A stretch of 64,000 nt of DNA from Methylobacterium soli (lineage in GTDB: Bacteria; Pseudomonadota; Alphaproteobacteria; Rhizobiales; Beijerinckiaceae), in contig NZ_VZZK01000005.1 in the NCBI RefSeq assembly GCF_008806385.1, positions 62,001 to 126,000 on the forward strand, given 5' to 3'. Each line of letters begins with the position of its first letter. Positions within the stretch are counted from its first letter, which is position 1. The notes under the pieces were generated by a model that did not search any database, was not told the origin of the DNA, and worked only from the letters and a program-made list of their open reading frames with translations. The position numbers were made by a program, and so were the translations under genes. Positions 35,352-44,546 of this stretch are shown piece after piece.

Positions 35352-35954
35352 ATGCGCATCGGGATCGGGCTGGCGGCGGCGATGCTGCTGTGGTGCGGGA
35401 CGGGCCCGAGGGCCGCGCCGGCCGCCGACGATTTCTGGTCGGGCGCCGCGAAGCCCGCCCCCGCGAAGCTGGAGCCGCCAGCGGTCCCGGCGCGCCCGAC
35501 CCTGGCGGATCTCGATGCCTTCGAGAGGGCCACCGCCGAGCTCTGGCTGCGCCTGCCCTTCGGCGCGCGGCGCAACCTCCTCGTCAGCCGCAAGGCCGAG
35601 GCCTTCGGGGATTACGAGGCGCGTCCCTCGTCCGTCTTCAAGCCCGGGGAGGCGCTCATCACCTATGTCGAGCCGGTGGGCTATGGCTGGGTTCCGGTCG
35701 GGACGGACCTCCACCGGCTCGGCGTGACGGTCGATTTCGAGATCACGACCCCGGCCGGCAAGGTCCTCGGGGGCCAGAACGGCTTCCTCGATTACGGCCT
35801 GACGAGCCATGCCCGCGTCCGCGAGCTCTTCATCAACCTGACCCTGACGCTCGACGGGATCGCGGAGGGCGATTACGTCCTGGTCTTCACCCTGCACGAC
35901 AAGGCGAGCGGGCGCAGCGCCCGCGTCCCGCAGCCCTTCACGATCAAGGGCTGA
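35352..35954 (+). CDS. exported protein of unknown function
   Basis: A 200-residue protein with an N-terminal signal peptide (MRIGIGLAAAMLLWCGTGPR). The mature part has a Pro/Ala-rich linker then LADLDAFERATAELWLRLPF, VFKPGEALITYVEPVGYGW, VDFEITTPAGKVLGGQNGF and DYVLVFTLHDKASGRSARVP, i.e. alternating strands that suggest an immunoglobulin-like or beta-sandwich fold. No known domain is recognised. It follows the previous exported protein gene closely and probably shares its promoter. Periplasmic location is inferred. Confidence 0.7.
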   Translation: MRIGIGLAAAMLLWCGTGPRAAPAADDFWSGAAKPAPAKLEPPAVPARPTLADLDAFERATAELWLRLPFGARRNLLVSRKAEAFGDYEARPSSVFKPGEALITYVEPVGYGWVPVGTDLHRLGVTVDFEITTPAGKVLGGQNGFLDYGLTSHARVRELFINLTLTLDGIAEGDYVLVFTLHDKASGRSARVPQPFTIKG

Positions 35955-36069
35955 GGGCCCGGGCCAGCATCTTAAAACAGCCGCGTTGTGCACCCCATCT
36001 TAGGGCGCGGCCGCGATCCTCCCGGCCGCTTCGCGTCTCCGCGTCCCGCCCGGTGCCTCAACCCGCCCG

Positions 36070-39000
36070 ATGAACACCATCCTGATCAAGCTGTTCGCGA
36101 CCGCCCTCACCCTGAGCCAGGTCACGACGCGGCCGGACGCGGTGAAGACGCAGTTCGATCCCGTGGCAGACGCCGCCCAGGTCGTCCAGATCCTGCGCGA
36201 CGGCTGCGCCCACATGCGCAAGGCCTTCGACATCGAGGACATCAACCTCGACGAATTGATCTCCACCGCGATGGAGGATCCCAGCACGGTGGCGGGGCCC
36301 TCCGCCCCCAAGCTCCTGCACGGGCTCGATATCGGTGAGCTGAGCACGAGCTACCGCCAGTTCTGCAAGGGCGAGGACCCCAAGGAGTCCCCCTTCGTCG
36401 CCGCCGAGGTGATCGCCTTCTACAACAAGGCCGCCGCCGACCTGCCCGCCGCCGAGGCCCTGAAGGACCCTAAGCTCCCGGGGGCGAGCCTGATCCTCGA
36501 CGGGGCCGGCAAGCCCTATTCGGAGACCTTCGAGGCCAATGGCCGCCGCCTCGTGGTGCCGGTCGCCGAGGTGCCGCCCCTCGTCCAGAAGGCCTTCATC
36601 GCCGCCGAGGACAAGCGCTTCGAGAGCCACCACGGCATCGACGAGCGCGGCGTCATCCGGGCCTTCATCGGCAACCTCGCCTCGCCCGGGCGCCCGCAGG
36701 GCGGCTCCACCATCACCCAGCAGGTGGTTAAGAACCTCTCGGTGGGCGACGACGTCACCTACGAGCGCAAGATCCGCGAGATGATCGTGGCGGCGCGCCT
36801 CGAGCGCATCCTGACGAAGCCCCAGATCCTCGGCCTCTACCTCAACGGGATCTATCTCGGCCGTGGCGCCTACGGCATCGAGATGGCGGCGCGCAGCTAT
36901 TTCGGGAAATCGGTGGGGCAGCTCGGCTTGTCCGAGGCGGCGCTGCTGGCCGGAATGCCCAAGGGCCCGAACTACTACAGCCCCGACAAATACCCCGACC
37001 GGGCCCGCGAGCGGCGCGCCTACGTGCTGGCGCGCCTGAAGGAAGAGGGCGCGATCACCGACGCCCAGATGGCCGAGGCGGTCAAGGCCGATCTCGGCCT
37101 CAAGCCGATCGAGACCGCGCGGCGCGACTCGGGCTTCTACGTGGTCGATTACCTCGCCCGCGAGGCCCGCACCTTCGGCGGCATCGAGTCCCTGACGAGC
37201 GCCTCCTACACGGTGCGCGCCACCGTCAATGCCGGGCTGCAGCGGGCGGTCGAGACCGCCCTGCAGGACGGGCTCGCCACCTACGAGCGGGGCACCGGCC
37301 GCCAGAGCTTTTCCGGCCCCGAGTTCAACCTCGCCGACAGCGTGCGCCGGCTCGAGGCCGCGACCCCCGCCCCCGAGGCCGCCCCCCAATCCGCCCCGAA
37401 TGTGACGGGCGCGCAGGCGCCGGCCGAGCCGAAGCCGGAGGGCGCCCAGGGGAAGGCCGCCCGGACTCCCGCCGGCGCCAAGCTCGCCGGCGCCAAGCCC
37501 CCCGGCTCGCGGGCGACCGGCCCCAAACCCGCCTGGCTGCGGGCGCTCGAGAGCGCGCGGCCCGTCCTCTACGACGTGCACTGGCCGCTCGCGGTGGTGC
37601 TGGAGCCCGGGCGCGGGTCGGTGAAGGTCGGGCTCGCCGACGGCCGCATCGCCAGCCTCGATCCCGGCATCGCCCGAGGCAAGCTGCAGGCCTACGACGT
37701 GGTGCGGGTGAGGCTGCGCGAGGGCAAGGGCGCGCCCCGCGCCGAGATCCGGGTGCGGCCAAACGTGCAGGGCGCGGCCCTGGTGCTGGAGAACCGCACC
37801 GGGCGCATCCTCGCCATGGCGGGCGGCTTCTCCTACCCGCTGAGCCAGCTGAACCGCGTCACCCAGGCGGTGCGCCAGCCGGGCTCGACCCTGAAGCCCC
37901 TCACCTATCTGGCGGCCCTCAATGCCGGGCTCCAGCCGAACACCCTCGTGATGGATTCCGCCATCACCCTGCCGCCCATCGGGGGCGTCGGGGACAGCTG
38001 GTCGCCGAAGAACTACGAGGGCGGCGGCTCCGGCGCCACGACCCTGCGCCGCGGCCTCGAATTCTCGAAGAACCTCGTCACCGCGCGCCTGCTCCAGGGG
38101 GGCATCGCCGACAAGGCGCCCGCGAGCCTGGGCCGCGTCTGCGACATCGCCCTCGAGGCCCAGATCTACGCAGAATGCGAGCGCTACTACCCGTTCGTGC
38201 TCGGCGCGCAGCCCGTGCGCATGCTCGACCTCGCCGCCTTTTACGCGGCGGTGGCCAATGAGGGTGGGCGCCCGACCCCCTACGCCCTCGAGGGCATCGA
38301 GCGCGACGGCAAGCCCGTCTACGCGCACGCGGCCCGGGAGCCGGTGCGGATCGGCTCGGCCGACCGGGTTGCCTTCTACCAGCTCAAGACCATGCTGCAG
38401 GGGGTGACGAGCCACGGCACCGCCGCCGCGCTCGCGCGCTTCGCCCCCTACATCGCGGGCAAGACCGGCACCTCGGAGAACGAGAACGACGCCTGGTTCG
38501 CGGGCTTCACCAACGAGATCACCATCGTGGTCTGGGTCGGCTACGACAATGCCGACGGCAACCGCCGCACGCTCGGGCGCGGCCAGACCGGCGGCCACGT
38601 CTCGGTCCCGATCGCGGGCCAGATCCTGCAGGCGGCCTGGGCGAACGGCATCGGCAAGACGCCCCTCGCCCCGCCCTCGCAGGAGGCCCGGCGCTTCCTG
38701 ATCGACCTGCCGATCGATGCCCGCAGCGGCGAGCGCGTCGCGGGCGGCGGCTTCCTGGAGCATTTCCGCACGCAAGGGGATGGCCGCATGGCCGACACCC
38801 AGTTCCGCCTCGTGCCCCGCGAGACCCTCTACGCCATGCGGCCGGACGCGGAGGACGGCGATGCCGGCCTCGGCGGGGCCGGCCTCGGTGGGGCCGAGCA
38901 GGGGGCGGATGCCGCGGGCGACGTCTACGGCAACCGGGTGCCGGAGGCCGACCTCCTCGACCCCTTCGGCGAGCGCCGCCCGCAGGCGCCGCGCAGCCGG

Positions 39001-39135
39001 CGGGCGCAGGGCGATCTCGACGGCTACCAGCCCTGGCCGGGCCAGACCAACCGCTCGCCCTTCGGCGAGGACGACTGGCCGCGGCCCCGCCGGCGCGACC
39101 CGGACTACCTGTTCGGCGACGATCCGCGCTACTGA
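36070..39135 (+). CDS. bifunctional penicillin-binding protein (transglycosylase/transpeptidase, PBP1-like)
   Basis: A 1021-residue peptidoglycan synthase. An unusual N-terminal region of about 150 residues without a long TM helix precedes the GT51 glycosyltransferase: AEDKRFESHHGID with catalytic Glu, GGSTITQQVVKNL, RKIREMIVAARLE and IYLGRGAYGIEMAARSYFGK. The transpeptidase domain has RQPGSTLKPLTYLAALNAG (active Ser in S-T-L-K), LEFSKNLVTARLL (S-x-N) and AGKTGTSENENDAWFAG (KTG). An Ala/Pro/Lys-rich insertion of about 60 residues separates the domains, and the C-terminus is a Gly/Asp/Arg-rich tail of about 100 residues. Location is the inner membrane, periplasmic side. Confidence 0.93.
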   Translation: MNTILIKLFATALTLSQVTTRPDAVKTQFDPVADAAQVVQILRDGCAHMRKAFDIEDINLDELISTAMEDPSTVAGPSAPKLLHGLDIGELSTSYRQFCKGEDPKESPFVAAEVIAFYNKAAADLPAAEALKDPKLPGASLILDGAGKPYSETFEANGRRLVVPVAEVPPLVQKAFIAAEDKRFESHHGIDERGVIRAFIGNLASPGRPQGGSTITQQVVKNLSVGDDVTYERKIREMIVAARLERILTKPQILGLYLNGIYLGRGAYGIEMAARSYFGKSVGQLGLSEAALLAGMPKGPNYYSPDKYPDRARERRAYVLARLKEEGAITDAQMAEAVKADLGLKPIETARRDSGFYVVDYLAREARTFGGIESLTSASYTVRATVNAGLQRAVETALQDGLATYERGTGRQSFSGPEFNLADSVRRLEAATPAPEAAPQSAPNVTGAQAPAEPKPEGAQGKAARTPAGAKLAGAKPPGSRATGPKPAWLRALESARPVLYDVHWPLAVVLEPGRGSVKVGLADGRIASLDPGIARGKLQAYDVVRVRLREGKGAPRAEIRVRPNVQGAALVLENRTGRILAMAGGFSYPLSQLNRVTQAVRQPGSTLKPLTYLAALNAGLQPNTLVMDSAITLPPIGGVGDSWSPKNYEGGGSGATTLRRGLEFSKNLVTARLLQGGIADKAPASLGRVCDIALEAQIYAECERYYPFVLGAQPVRMLDLAAFYAAVANEGGRPTPYALEGIERDGKPVYAHAAREPVRIGSADRVAFYQLKTMLQGVTSHGTAAALARFAPYIAGKTGTSENENDAWFAGFTNEITIVVWVGYDNADGNRRTLGRGQTGGHVSVPIAGQILQAAWANGIGKTPLAPPSQEARRFLIDLPIDARSGERVAGGGFLEHFRTQGDGRMADTQFRLVPRETLYAMRPDAEDGDAGLGGAGLGGAEQGADAAGDVYGNRVPEADLLDPFGERRPQAPRSRRAQGDLDGYQPWPGQTNRSPFGEDDWPRPRRRDPDYLFGDDPRY

Positions 39136-39185
39136 TGCCGGATCCCGCCCCAGGCGGGGCCGCGATCCTGTGCCGAATTCTGCCG

Positions 39186-39211
39186 GCCTCGCGGGCCGAA
39201 TTCCGCGAGGC
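39186..39211 (+). terminator. hairpin after the PBP gene
   Basis: A perfect nine-base-pair inverted repeat (gcctcgcgg / ccgcgaggc) with an eight-base loop lies 51 bp downstream of the PBP stop codon. There is no U-run, so it may be a weak or Rho-assisted terminator. Confidence 0.4.
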
Positions 39212-39263
39212 TCGCGGATGAGCGCCCGCTCCCACCCATCCCGTATTCCTGAGGCTTGACGAC

Positions 39264-40361
39264 GTGCAGACGCAGCTTTCGGCGACCCTGGCCCTTGCGC
39301 TCGCGGCGGGCACCGTGTCGGTGGCCCAGACGCAAGCCCAGGCACAGACGCAAGCCCAGGCGCAAGCGCCCGCCCCCGGCATGGCGCAGCAGGCCGCGGC
39401 CGCCCCCGAGCGGATCCGCGAGGTGGCCTCCGTGGAGGCCGTCGACCCCGCCACGATCAAGCCCGGCACGGTGCTGTTCACCGATCACCGCGACAAGCCG
39501 GCCGTCCCTGAGAACGGCCTCGTGCCCTATCTCGACTGGGCCCGGACGCGGCCCGCGGAGGCCGCCGCCCTCGCGCCCTTCCCGGCCTACCGGGAGCCCG
39601 ATTACACGGTGACGGTGAACGGCGTCGCCAAGCCCCGGCACGAGACCCTGAAGGTCTACGTGGCCGAGGGGCGCTTCGTGGTGGCGCGGCCCCCGGAGGC
39701 GATCGACCTCCAGGCCTTCGCCAATCTCGGCTTCGTCCAGAGGATGGACCCGGCCATCAAGCACAGGACGTTGGCGCCTGCCGACGTCACCCCAACCAAG
39801 GACCCGCAGGCGGCCTTCGCCAAGCGCCCGGACCGGCCCTGGTGCGGGCCGGAGGGCACCGTCTGCATCGAGTCGCGCTACGATCTCGAAGGCAAGCTGC
39901 CCCTCGGCGTGAAGCTCGCCAACAAGCTGGAAGAGGGCGGCGCCAAGAAGATCGCCGAGTTCGTCGCGTTCCAGAGCGAGCTGCGCACCCTGCCGCCCGC
40001 CGAGGCGGCGGCGCTCTCCGGCCTCACCAAGGTCGACACCCCGGTGACGGGCGGGCTCGAACAGACCATCTTCTGGGTCAACCAGATCCTGCGCTTCGGC
40101 AAGTTCCTGGCGGTGTTCCAGCCGATGCCGGGCGACCCGACCAGGACCGTGGTCACCACCTACATGGCGCTCGCCATCAAGGCCGACGTCCTCGACCGCA
40201 AGGCCGAGTATGCGCGCGTGCCGGTGCTCAAGAACCTCCTGCCGGCGCAGGTCCTGATGGGCAATTCGAGCTTCAACACCGGCACCTCGATCAGCGCCGG
40301 CCTGCCCACCTACGCCCGCAACCGGATCACCGCCTTCGCGGACGCGCTGGGAAAGCGCTGA
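39264..40361 (+). CDS. exported protein of unknown function with N-terminal Gln/Ala repeats
   Basis: A 365-residue protein starting at GTG 39264 with gagg upstream. A signal peptide (MQTQLSATLALALAAGTVSV) leads to a low-complexity QTQAQAQ segment encoded by an 18-bp tandem duplication (39327-39344 and 39345-39362). The mature part has VENGLVPYLDW-like PENGLVPYLDWARTRPAEA, YTVTVNGVAKPRHETLKVYV, RPWCGPEGTVCIESRYDLEG with two close cysteines, and ends SAGLPTYARNRITAFADALG. I do not recognise a domain. It is likely periplasmic or envelope-associated. Confidence 0.7.
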   Translation: MQTQLSATLALALAAGTVSVAQTQAQAQTQAQAQAPAPGMAQQAAAAPERIREVASVEAVDPATIKPGTVLFTDHRDKPAVPENGLVPYLDWARTRPAEAAALAPFPAYREPDYTVTVNGVAKPRHETLKVYVAEGRFVVARPPEAIDLQAFANLGFVQRMDPAIKHRTLAPADVTPTKDPQAAFAKRPDRPWCGPEGTVCIESRYDLEGKLPLGVKLANKLEEGGAKKIAEFVAFQSELRTLPPAEAAALSGLTKVDTPVTGGLEQTIFWVNQILRFGKFLAVFQPMPGDPTRTVVTTYMALAIKADVLDRKAEYARVPVLKNLLPAQVLMGNSSFNTGTSISAGLPTYARNRITAFADALGKR

Positions 40362-40460
40362 GGCGCCGAGAACGCTGCGGCGCCGAAAACGCTGCAGCGC
40401 CTGGATCAGGTTGCCTCGCGCAACGCCGTCAGCCGGCGCGGGGGGCGGTCCCCGCCCCGC

Positions 40461-40688
40461 TCAGTAGCCGCGGTTGACGATCGAGGGCAGCGAGGGCTGC
40501 GTGTAGAGGCGGTTCACGTCCCGCCGGGTCTGGGTGCCGTTGGTGTCGTTCGAGCGGCGGTAATTGTCGGTGTTGAAGGTCTCGGACAGGCCGCTGCGGC
40601 TGTCGCTCCCCTCGACGCTGTTGCAGGCGGCGAGCCCGCCGGACAGGGCTGAGGCGAGGGCGGCGAGGACGAGGGGTTTGAGGCGCAT
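40461..40688 (-). CDS. small putative lipoprotein
   Basis: A 75-residue protein beginning MRLKPLVLAALASALSGGLA with a lipobox-like GGLAAC directly after the hydrophobic segment, so Cys22 is probably lipidated. The short mature part is polar (NSVEGSDSRSGLSETFNTDN) and ends VNRLYTQPSLPSIVNRGY. The ATG at 40688 is preferred over 40721 because it gives a proper signal. Function unknown; convergent with the exported-protein gene at 39264. Confidence 0.6.
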   Translation of the reverse strand: MRLKPLVLAALASALSGGLAACNSVEGSDSRSGLSETFNTDNYRRSNDTNGTQTRRDVNRLYTQPSLPSIVNRGY

Positions 40689-40916
40689 CGCGGGACTCCA
40701 CGGGGTTTTGATCGTCGGCACGGTGGTGGTGCCCTGCCCCGCACGCCGTCAAGCGCATGGTTCACGTTCCGTGGACCTTTCCGGTCAGGGTGATGTCCGG
40801 TGGCCACGAAAAACACACCAATCCGCGTCGAAAGGGCCACGCAACTCCGGCAATCGTGTGGAGGAGCCGGCCCGAACCCTGGCGAATCCCCAAGCTTTTG
40901 GCGAAGACTGGCCCCG

Positions 40917-41186
40917 ATGAGCAACGTCCTGCCCTTCCGCCAGCGCCAACCCGCCGCGCAACTCGCGCGCTGCGAGGTGGTCGCCGTCGCCGGTGACCTC
41001 CTCGACCTGCTGGAGCAGCTGGAGGATCTCAGTTCGCGCGCCGCCGCCATGGGGCGCCCGGCCCTCGAGGTCGAGCGCACGGTCCAGAACCTTCTCGACG
41101 CGGTCAGCGCCGTCGAGCGCGCCCTCGACTGCATCGGCGAGGGCGGCGAGGCGCCGCCGGGCGGCAGCTCCAACGGTTCGATTTAA
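40917..41186 (+). CDS. small cytosolic protein of unknown function
   Basis: An 89-residue protein beginning MSNVLPFRQRQPAAQLARCE, then VVAVAGDLLDLLEQLEDLSS and VQNLLDAVSAVERALDCIG. The body looks like two amphipathic helices, possibly a helical hairpin or coiled coil. The in-frame extension to 40800 has no protein-like composition. No known domain is recognised. About 90 bp separate it from the next, same-direction gene. Confidence 0.55.
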   Translation: MSNVLPFRQRQPAAQLARCEVVAVAGDLLDLLEQLEDLSSRAAAMGRPALEVERTVQNLLDAVSAVERALDCIGEGGEAPPGGSSNGSI

Positions 41187-41276
41187 TCTCCTGATTGCAT
41201 CGGAACTGTCTCGGTTAACCCTCCGTTGAAGGTGAGACGTCGCGCCGCAGGCGCCAGGATCCTTCCGGAGAGGCCG

Positions 41277-41948
41277 ATGCCACCGACTTTGAGCCGCCAC
41301 GCGACCCGCCGGAGCCTCGTGGCGCTGACCGCGACTGGCCTGATCCTCGGCACCGCCGCGAGTGTCCACGCCCAGGATGCGGGGGGGCTGGGCGGCCTGT
41401 TCCAGCAGCTCTTCGGGGGCGCCAGGCCCGCCCAGCAGGCCGCGCCTCAGCCGGCCGAGGTGCAGATGCCCTCCCCCGAGCGCTATTACGGGCGCCGCCA
41501 CGACCGGCGCGCCGAGGGGGCGCGGCTTCGCCCGAAGATCCGCTACGCCGCCCTGCCGAAGCCCGAGCCCCTGAAGGTGACGATCACCGACCGGCAGACG
41601 CCCCTCGACATGAAGGCAGGCCCGGCCGCCGCGCTCCTGCGCGACGAGACCCTGCGGCCCGGCGACATCGTGGTGCTCAAGGACGGGGCGCGGGTCTTCA
41701 CCGGCAATCCCGACAAGCGCCACGCGATGCACGAATTCCAGGCGGTCGAGCAATCCTCCCGGGTCGACCGCAAGACGCGCCGCCTGCTCGCCGCGATGAT
41801 CGCCCCGGTCGGCGCCATGCCGGCCGACCAGGCCCGCAAGGCCCTCGCCCGCCTGCACAAGGCCACGCCGGAGGCCGCCCCGCCGGCCCAGCAGCAGGCC
41901 GAGGCGACAGCCATGCGGGTGATCTATCCTTGGAACACGAATCCCTGA
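41277..41948 (+). CDS. exported protein of unknown function
   Basis: A 223-residue protein with a signal peptide (hydrophobic SLVALTATGLILGTAASVHA, cleaved before QDAGG). The mature part opens with GGLGGLFQQLFGGARPAQQA, common in small alphaproteobacterial exported proteins, and continues with KVTITDRQTPLDMKAGPAAA, GDIVVLKDGARVFTGNPDKR and a helical C-terminus. ATG 41277 has cggagagg six bases upstream. The gene ends just before a long perfect hairpin. Function unknown. Confidence 0.7.
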   Translation: MPPTLSRHATRRSLVALTATGLILGTAASVHAQDAGGLGGLFQQLFGGARPAQQAAPQPAEVQMPSPERYYGRRHDRRAEGARLRPKIRYAALPKPEPLKVTITDRQTPLDMKAGPAAALLRDETLRPGDIVVLKDGARVFTGNPDKRHAMHEFQAVEQSSRVDRKTRRLLAAMIAPVGAMPADQARKALARLHKATPEAAPPAQQQAEATAMRVIYPWNTNP

Positions 41949-41960
41949 CCCTCGCATCGC

Positions 41961-42017
41961 GGCCGGACGTGAAGACGGGCGGACCGCGCGGCGGCCCGCC
42001 CGTCTTCACGTCCGGCC
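41961..42017. terminator. 22-bp perfect inverted repeat between convergent genes
   Basis: Bases 41961-41982 (ggccggacgtgaagacgggc plus gg) and 41996-42017 are exact reverse complements around a 13-base loop. It lies 13 bp after one stop codon and 17 bp before that of trhA on the other strand, the position expected of a bidirectional terminator. Confidence 0.7.
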
Positions 42018-42033
42018 GGCGGAAGGCCGCCGG

Positions 42034-42732
42034 TCAGGCGGCCGCGGCCCCGGTGAGGCTCGCCCAGACCGTGCCGAAATGGCAGGCCGTCGCCACCAGC
42101 ACGAAGGCGTGCCAGATCGCGTTCTGGAACGGCAGGTTGCGCCAGACGTGGAAAATCACCCCGATCGAGTAGAGCAGGCCGCCGATGGCGAGCAGCCACA
42201 GGGCCGTTGGCTGCAGCACCGCGATGACGGATTCATAGGCGAAGAGACCGCTCCATCCGAGCATCAGGTAGAGGGCGATCGAGAGGCGGTCGAAGCGGCC
42301 GGGCAGCAGCAGCTTCACGGCGATGCCGATGCCGGCCACGATCCAGATGAAGGCCAGGAGCGCGTAGGCCGTCGCGCCGGTGCCCACGAGGGCGACGAGG
42401 GGTGTGTAGGTGCCGGCGATCATCAGGTAGATCAGCGCGTGGTCGGCGCGGCGAAGCAGCCATTTGCGCGGACTGACCGGGTAGAGGTTGTAGGTGGCGG
42501 AGACCGCCAGCATCGAGACCAGGGCAGCCGCGTAGACGACCACCGAGGCTCGAACGCCCCATCCGATCTGTGTCGCCGCAGCTGTCGCGATCAGAGCGAC
42601 AGACGCCGCAAGACCGAATGCCACGCCGATACAATGGATGACCCCATCGGCGACCATCTCGCGCCGCGAGTAATTCCAATTCAGTCCCGTCGGTCGTCCA
42701 TCCTCCGCAAGGAACATCTCTGCCTCCTGCAT
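42034..42732 (-). CDS. trhA: hemolysin III / PAQR-family membrane protein (TrhA)
   Basis: A 232-residue protein with seven membrane helices. The conserved elements of the HlyIII family are all present: NYSRREMVADGVIHCIGVAF with the first His, SATYNLYPVSPRKWLLRRAD, DHALIYLMIAGTYTPLVALV, and the C-terminal WHAFVLVATACHFGTV with two His residues that should bind zinc. In proteobacteria such proteins affect membrane lipid homeostasis; hemolysis is not their normal role. It is separated by 135 bp from ctaA, same strand. Confidence 0.9.
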   Translation of the reverse strand: MQEAEMFLAEDGRPTGLNWNYSRREMVADGVIHCIGVAFGLAASVALIATAAATQIGWGVRASVVVYAAALVSMLAVSATYNLYPVSPRKWLLRRADHALIYLMIAGTYTPLVALVGTGATAYALLAFIWIVAGIGIAVKLLLPGRFDRLSIALYLMLGWSGLFAYESVIAVLQPTALWLLAIGGLLYSIGVIFHVWRNLPFQNAIWHAFVLVATACHFGTVWASLTGAAAA

Positions 42733-42867
42733 TCTGCGGAAGCTAAGCGTAAACGCCTGAAGTCGTTCCCACGGCGAACTACGGTATCATCCTTCATTCC
42801 ACAGAAATCAGCCGAAATGGTGAAGATTTGTGCGTTGCGGGACATTGGCCGCGAAGCAAAGCCGGCT

Positions 42868-43989
42868 TCATGCCCGCCGGACCGACATCGCCTCGTAGCC
42901 GAACGGCGTCTCCGGGACGCCGGTTCCGGCTCTCGCAACGACCGTGCCGCGGCTCAGGCGCGCATGCACCACCGCCATGGTCAGGACCGCCATGGCGAAG
43001 ACCTGGTGAGCGAGCGCGGCCCAGAGCGGCACCGCGAGCAGCAGCGCCGTGATGCCGAGCATGGCCTGCGCCAGGGTGAGGCCGGCGATCCCGATGGCGC
43101 GCCGGGCGGCTCCGCTGCCGGGGCGGCTCACGATGGCGTCGAGGGCGTGCAGGATCGCCACCGTGACGAGGAGATAGGCCGTCATCCGGTGGTTGAACTG
43201 GACCAGGGTGGCGTTGTCGACGAAGTTCTCGATCCAGGGCCTGACCACGAACAGCCCCTCCACGGGCGGGATCAGGTCGCCGTTCATGCTCGGCCAGGTG
43301 TTGTAGACGAGGCCCGCATGCGAGCCGGCGACCAGCCCGCCGAGGAAGATCTGCAGCAGGACCAGCGCCGGCAGGAGGAGGGCCGTCGCCCGCAGGCGGC
43401 GCGGGGCCGGGGCGATCGCCTCGCCGCGCTCGCCCGCCGCGAGCCAGACGAGGCCCGCCAGGATCAGGCTCGCGGTGGTGAGGTGGAGGGCGAGCTTGAT
43501 CGGCGCCACCGCCGTCATGCCCGGCTGCAGGCCCGACGCGACCATGATCCAGCCGATGGCGCCCTGCAATCCGCCGAGGATGCCGAGGCATAGCAGCCCG
43601 AGCCCGAGACGGCGGCTGAGGCGGCCCCGCCACCAGAACCAGAGGAGCGGCAGGAAGAAGACGAGCCCGACGATGCGCCCGAGCAGGCGGTGGCCCCATT
43701 CCCAGCCGTACAGGACCTTGAAGTCGGCAAGCCCCATCCCCTGGTTGAGGATGCGGTATTGCGGCGTGTCCTTGTACTTCTCGAATTCCGCCGTCCAGGC
43801 CTCGGCCGAGAGAGGCGGCACCGCGCCGGTGACGGGGCGCCACTCGGTGATCGACAGGCCGGATCCGGTCAGCCGGGTCGCGCCGCCGACCGCCACCATC
43901 GCCACCACCAGGGCGGCCAGGAGATAGAGCCAGCCGCGCACGGCCCGCCTGGGATTTCGTCCGGATCGGGCGGTGGCGGCAGGCATCAT
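42868..43989 (-). CDS. ctaA: heme A synthase
   Basis: A 373-residue COX15/CtaA type-2 protein with eight membrane helices. Landmarks are ALVVAMVAVGGATRLTGSGL, SITEWRPVTGAVPPLSAEAW, YRILNQGMGLADFKVLYGWE with WGHRLLGR (heme ligand His), GWIMVASGLQPGMTAVAPIK, LHLTTASLIL, HAGLVYNTWPSMNGDLIPP, NFVDNATLVQFNHRMTAYLL and ALAHQVFAMAVLTMAVVHAR. It oxidises heme O to heme A for the aa3-type cytochrome oxidase. The paired helical bundles and His spacing are intact. No ctaB or cox genes are adjacent in the window. Confidence 0.95.
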   Translation of the reverse strand: MMPAATARSGRNPRRAVRGWLYLLAALVVAMVAVGGATRLTGSGLSITEWRPVTGAVPPLSAEAWTAEFEKYKDTPQYRILNQGMGLADFKVLYGWEWGHRLLGRIVGLVFFLPLLWFWWRGRLSRRLGLGLLCLGILGGLQGAIGWIMVASGLQPGMTAVAPIKLALHLTTASLILAGLVWLAAGERGEAIAPAPRRLRATALLLPALVLLQIFLGGLVAGSHAGLVYNTWPSMNGDLIPPVEGLFVVRPWIENFVDNATLVQFNHRMTAYLLVTVAILHALDAIVSRPGSGAARRAIGIAGLTLAQAMLGITALLLAVPLWAALAHQVFAMAVLTMAVVHARLSRGTVVARAGTGVPETPFGYEAMSVRRA

Positions 43990-44244
43990 CGCGGGGTCTC
44001 GTCTGTCGGTCGGCGGACGGCGCGGCGGCGGACGTCGTCGGCGGGGCGCTGGGCGGAAGGGTGTTGCGCGTGCGTGAGTTAGGCAAAGGCCGCCCGGGGG
44101 GCAACGCCCGGCGGTGCCGCACCCGCCCCGAAGCCAGGTTGAGCAGAGACGCGACCGCGGGCGCGCCGTGCGACCCCGTGGGGCCGTTGCCTTCGCGCGC
44201 CCGGGCGATTAGCGCTGGCGCGGATTGTCACGACGAGGAGCCCG

Positions 44245-44451
44245 ATGCGCCGCCGCACCCGCAGCCTGATCGGCACGATCGGCATCCTGGCCTTCGTGAT
44301 CCTCTACGCGCCCCTCGCGATGGCGATCGCCGACAGCCGAATCTCGCAGGCGCCGGCCCTGATCCAGACCGTGCTCTACTGCCTGCTCGGGATCGCCTGG
44401 ATCTTTCCCCTGATGCCGGTGATCCGCTGGATGGAGCGGCCGGATACGTGA
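44245..44451 (+). CDS. DUF2842 domain-containing small membrane protein
   Basis: A 68-residue protein with two membrane helices (IGTIGILAFVILYAPLAMAI and TVLYCLLGIAWIFPLMPVI), separated by DSRISQAP. The final WMERPD is diagnostic of the DUF2842 family, which is found in alphaproteobacteria. The ATG at 44245 follows gacgaggag eight bases upstream. Its function is unknown; it is divergent from ctaA with a 255-bp spacer in which I see no further gene. Confidence 0.85.
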   Translation: MRRRTRSLIGTIGILAFVILYAPLAMAIADSRISQAPALIQTVLYCLLGIAWIFPLMPVIRWMERPDT

Positions 44452-44546
44452 GATTTCGCGGAAGTGCCCGCGTTTTCGCCGCACTCGGGACCGAGAAGCG
44501 GCCTCGCCTTCCCGAGCAATCCGAACTCCTCCCGCAAAGCCGCTCC

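Noticed and set aside
36058..39345. A 1095-codon minus-strand frame opposite the PBP gene
   Set aside because: The plus strand has full transglycosylase and transpeptidase motifs; the antisense frame is low-information.
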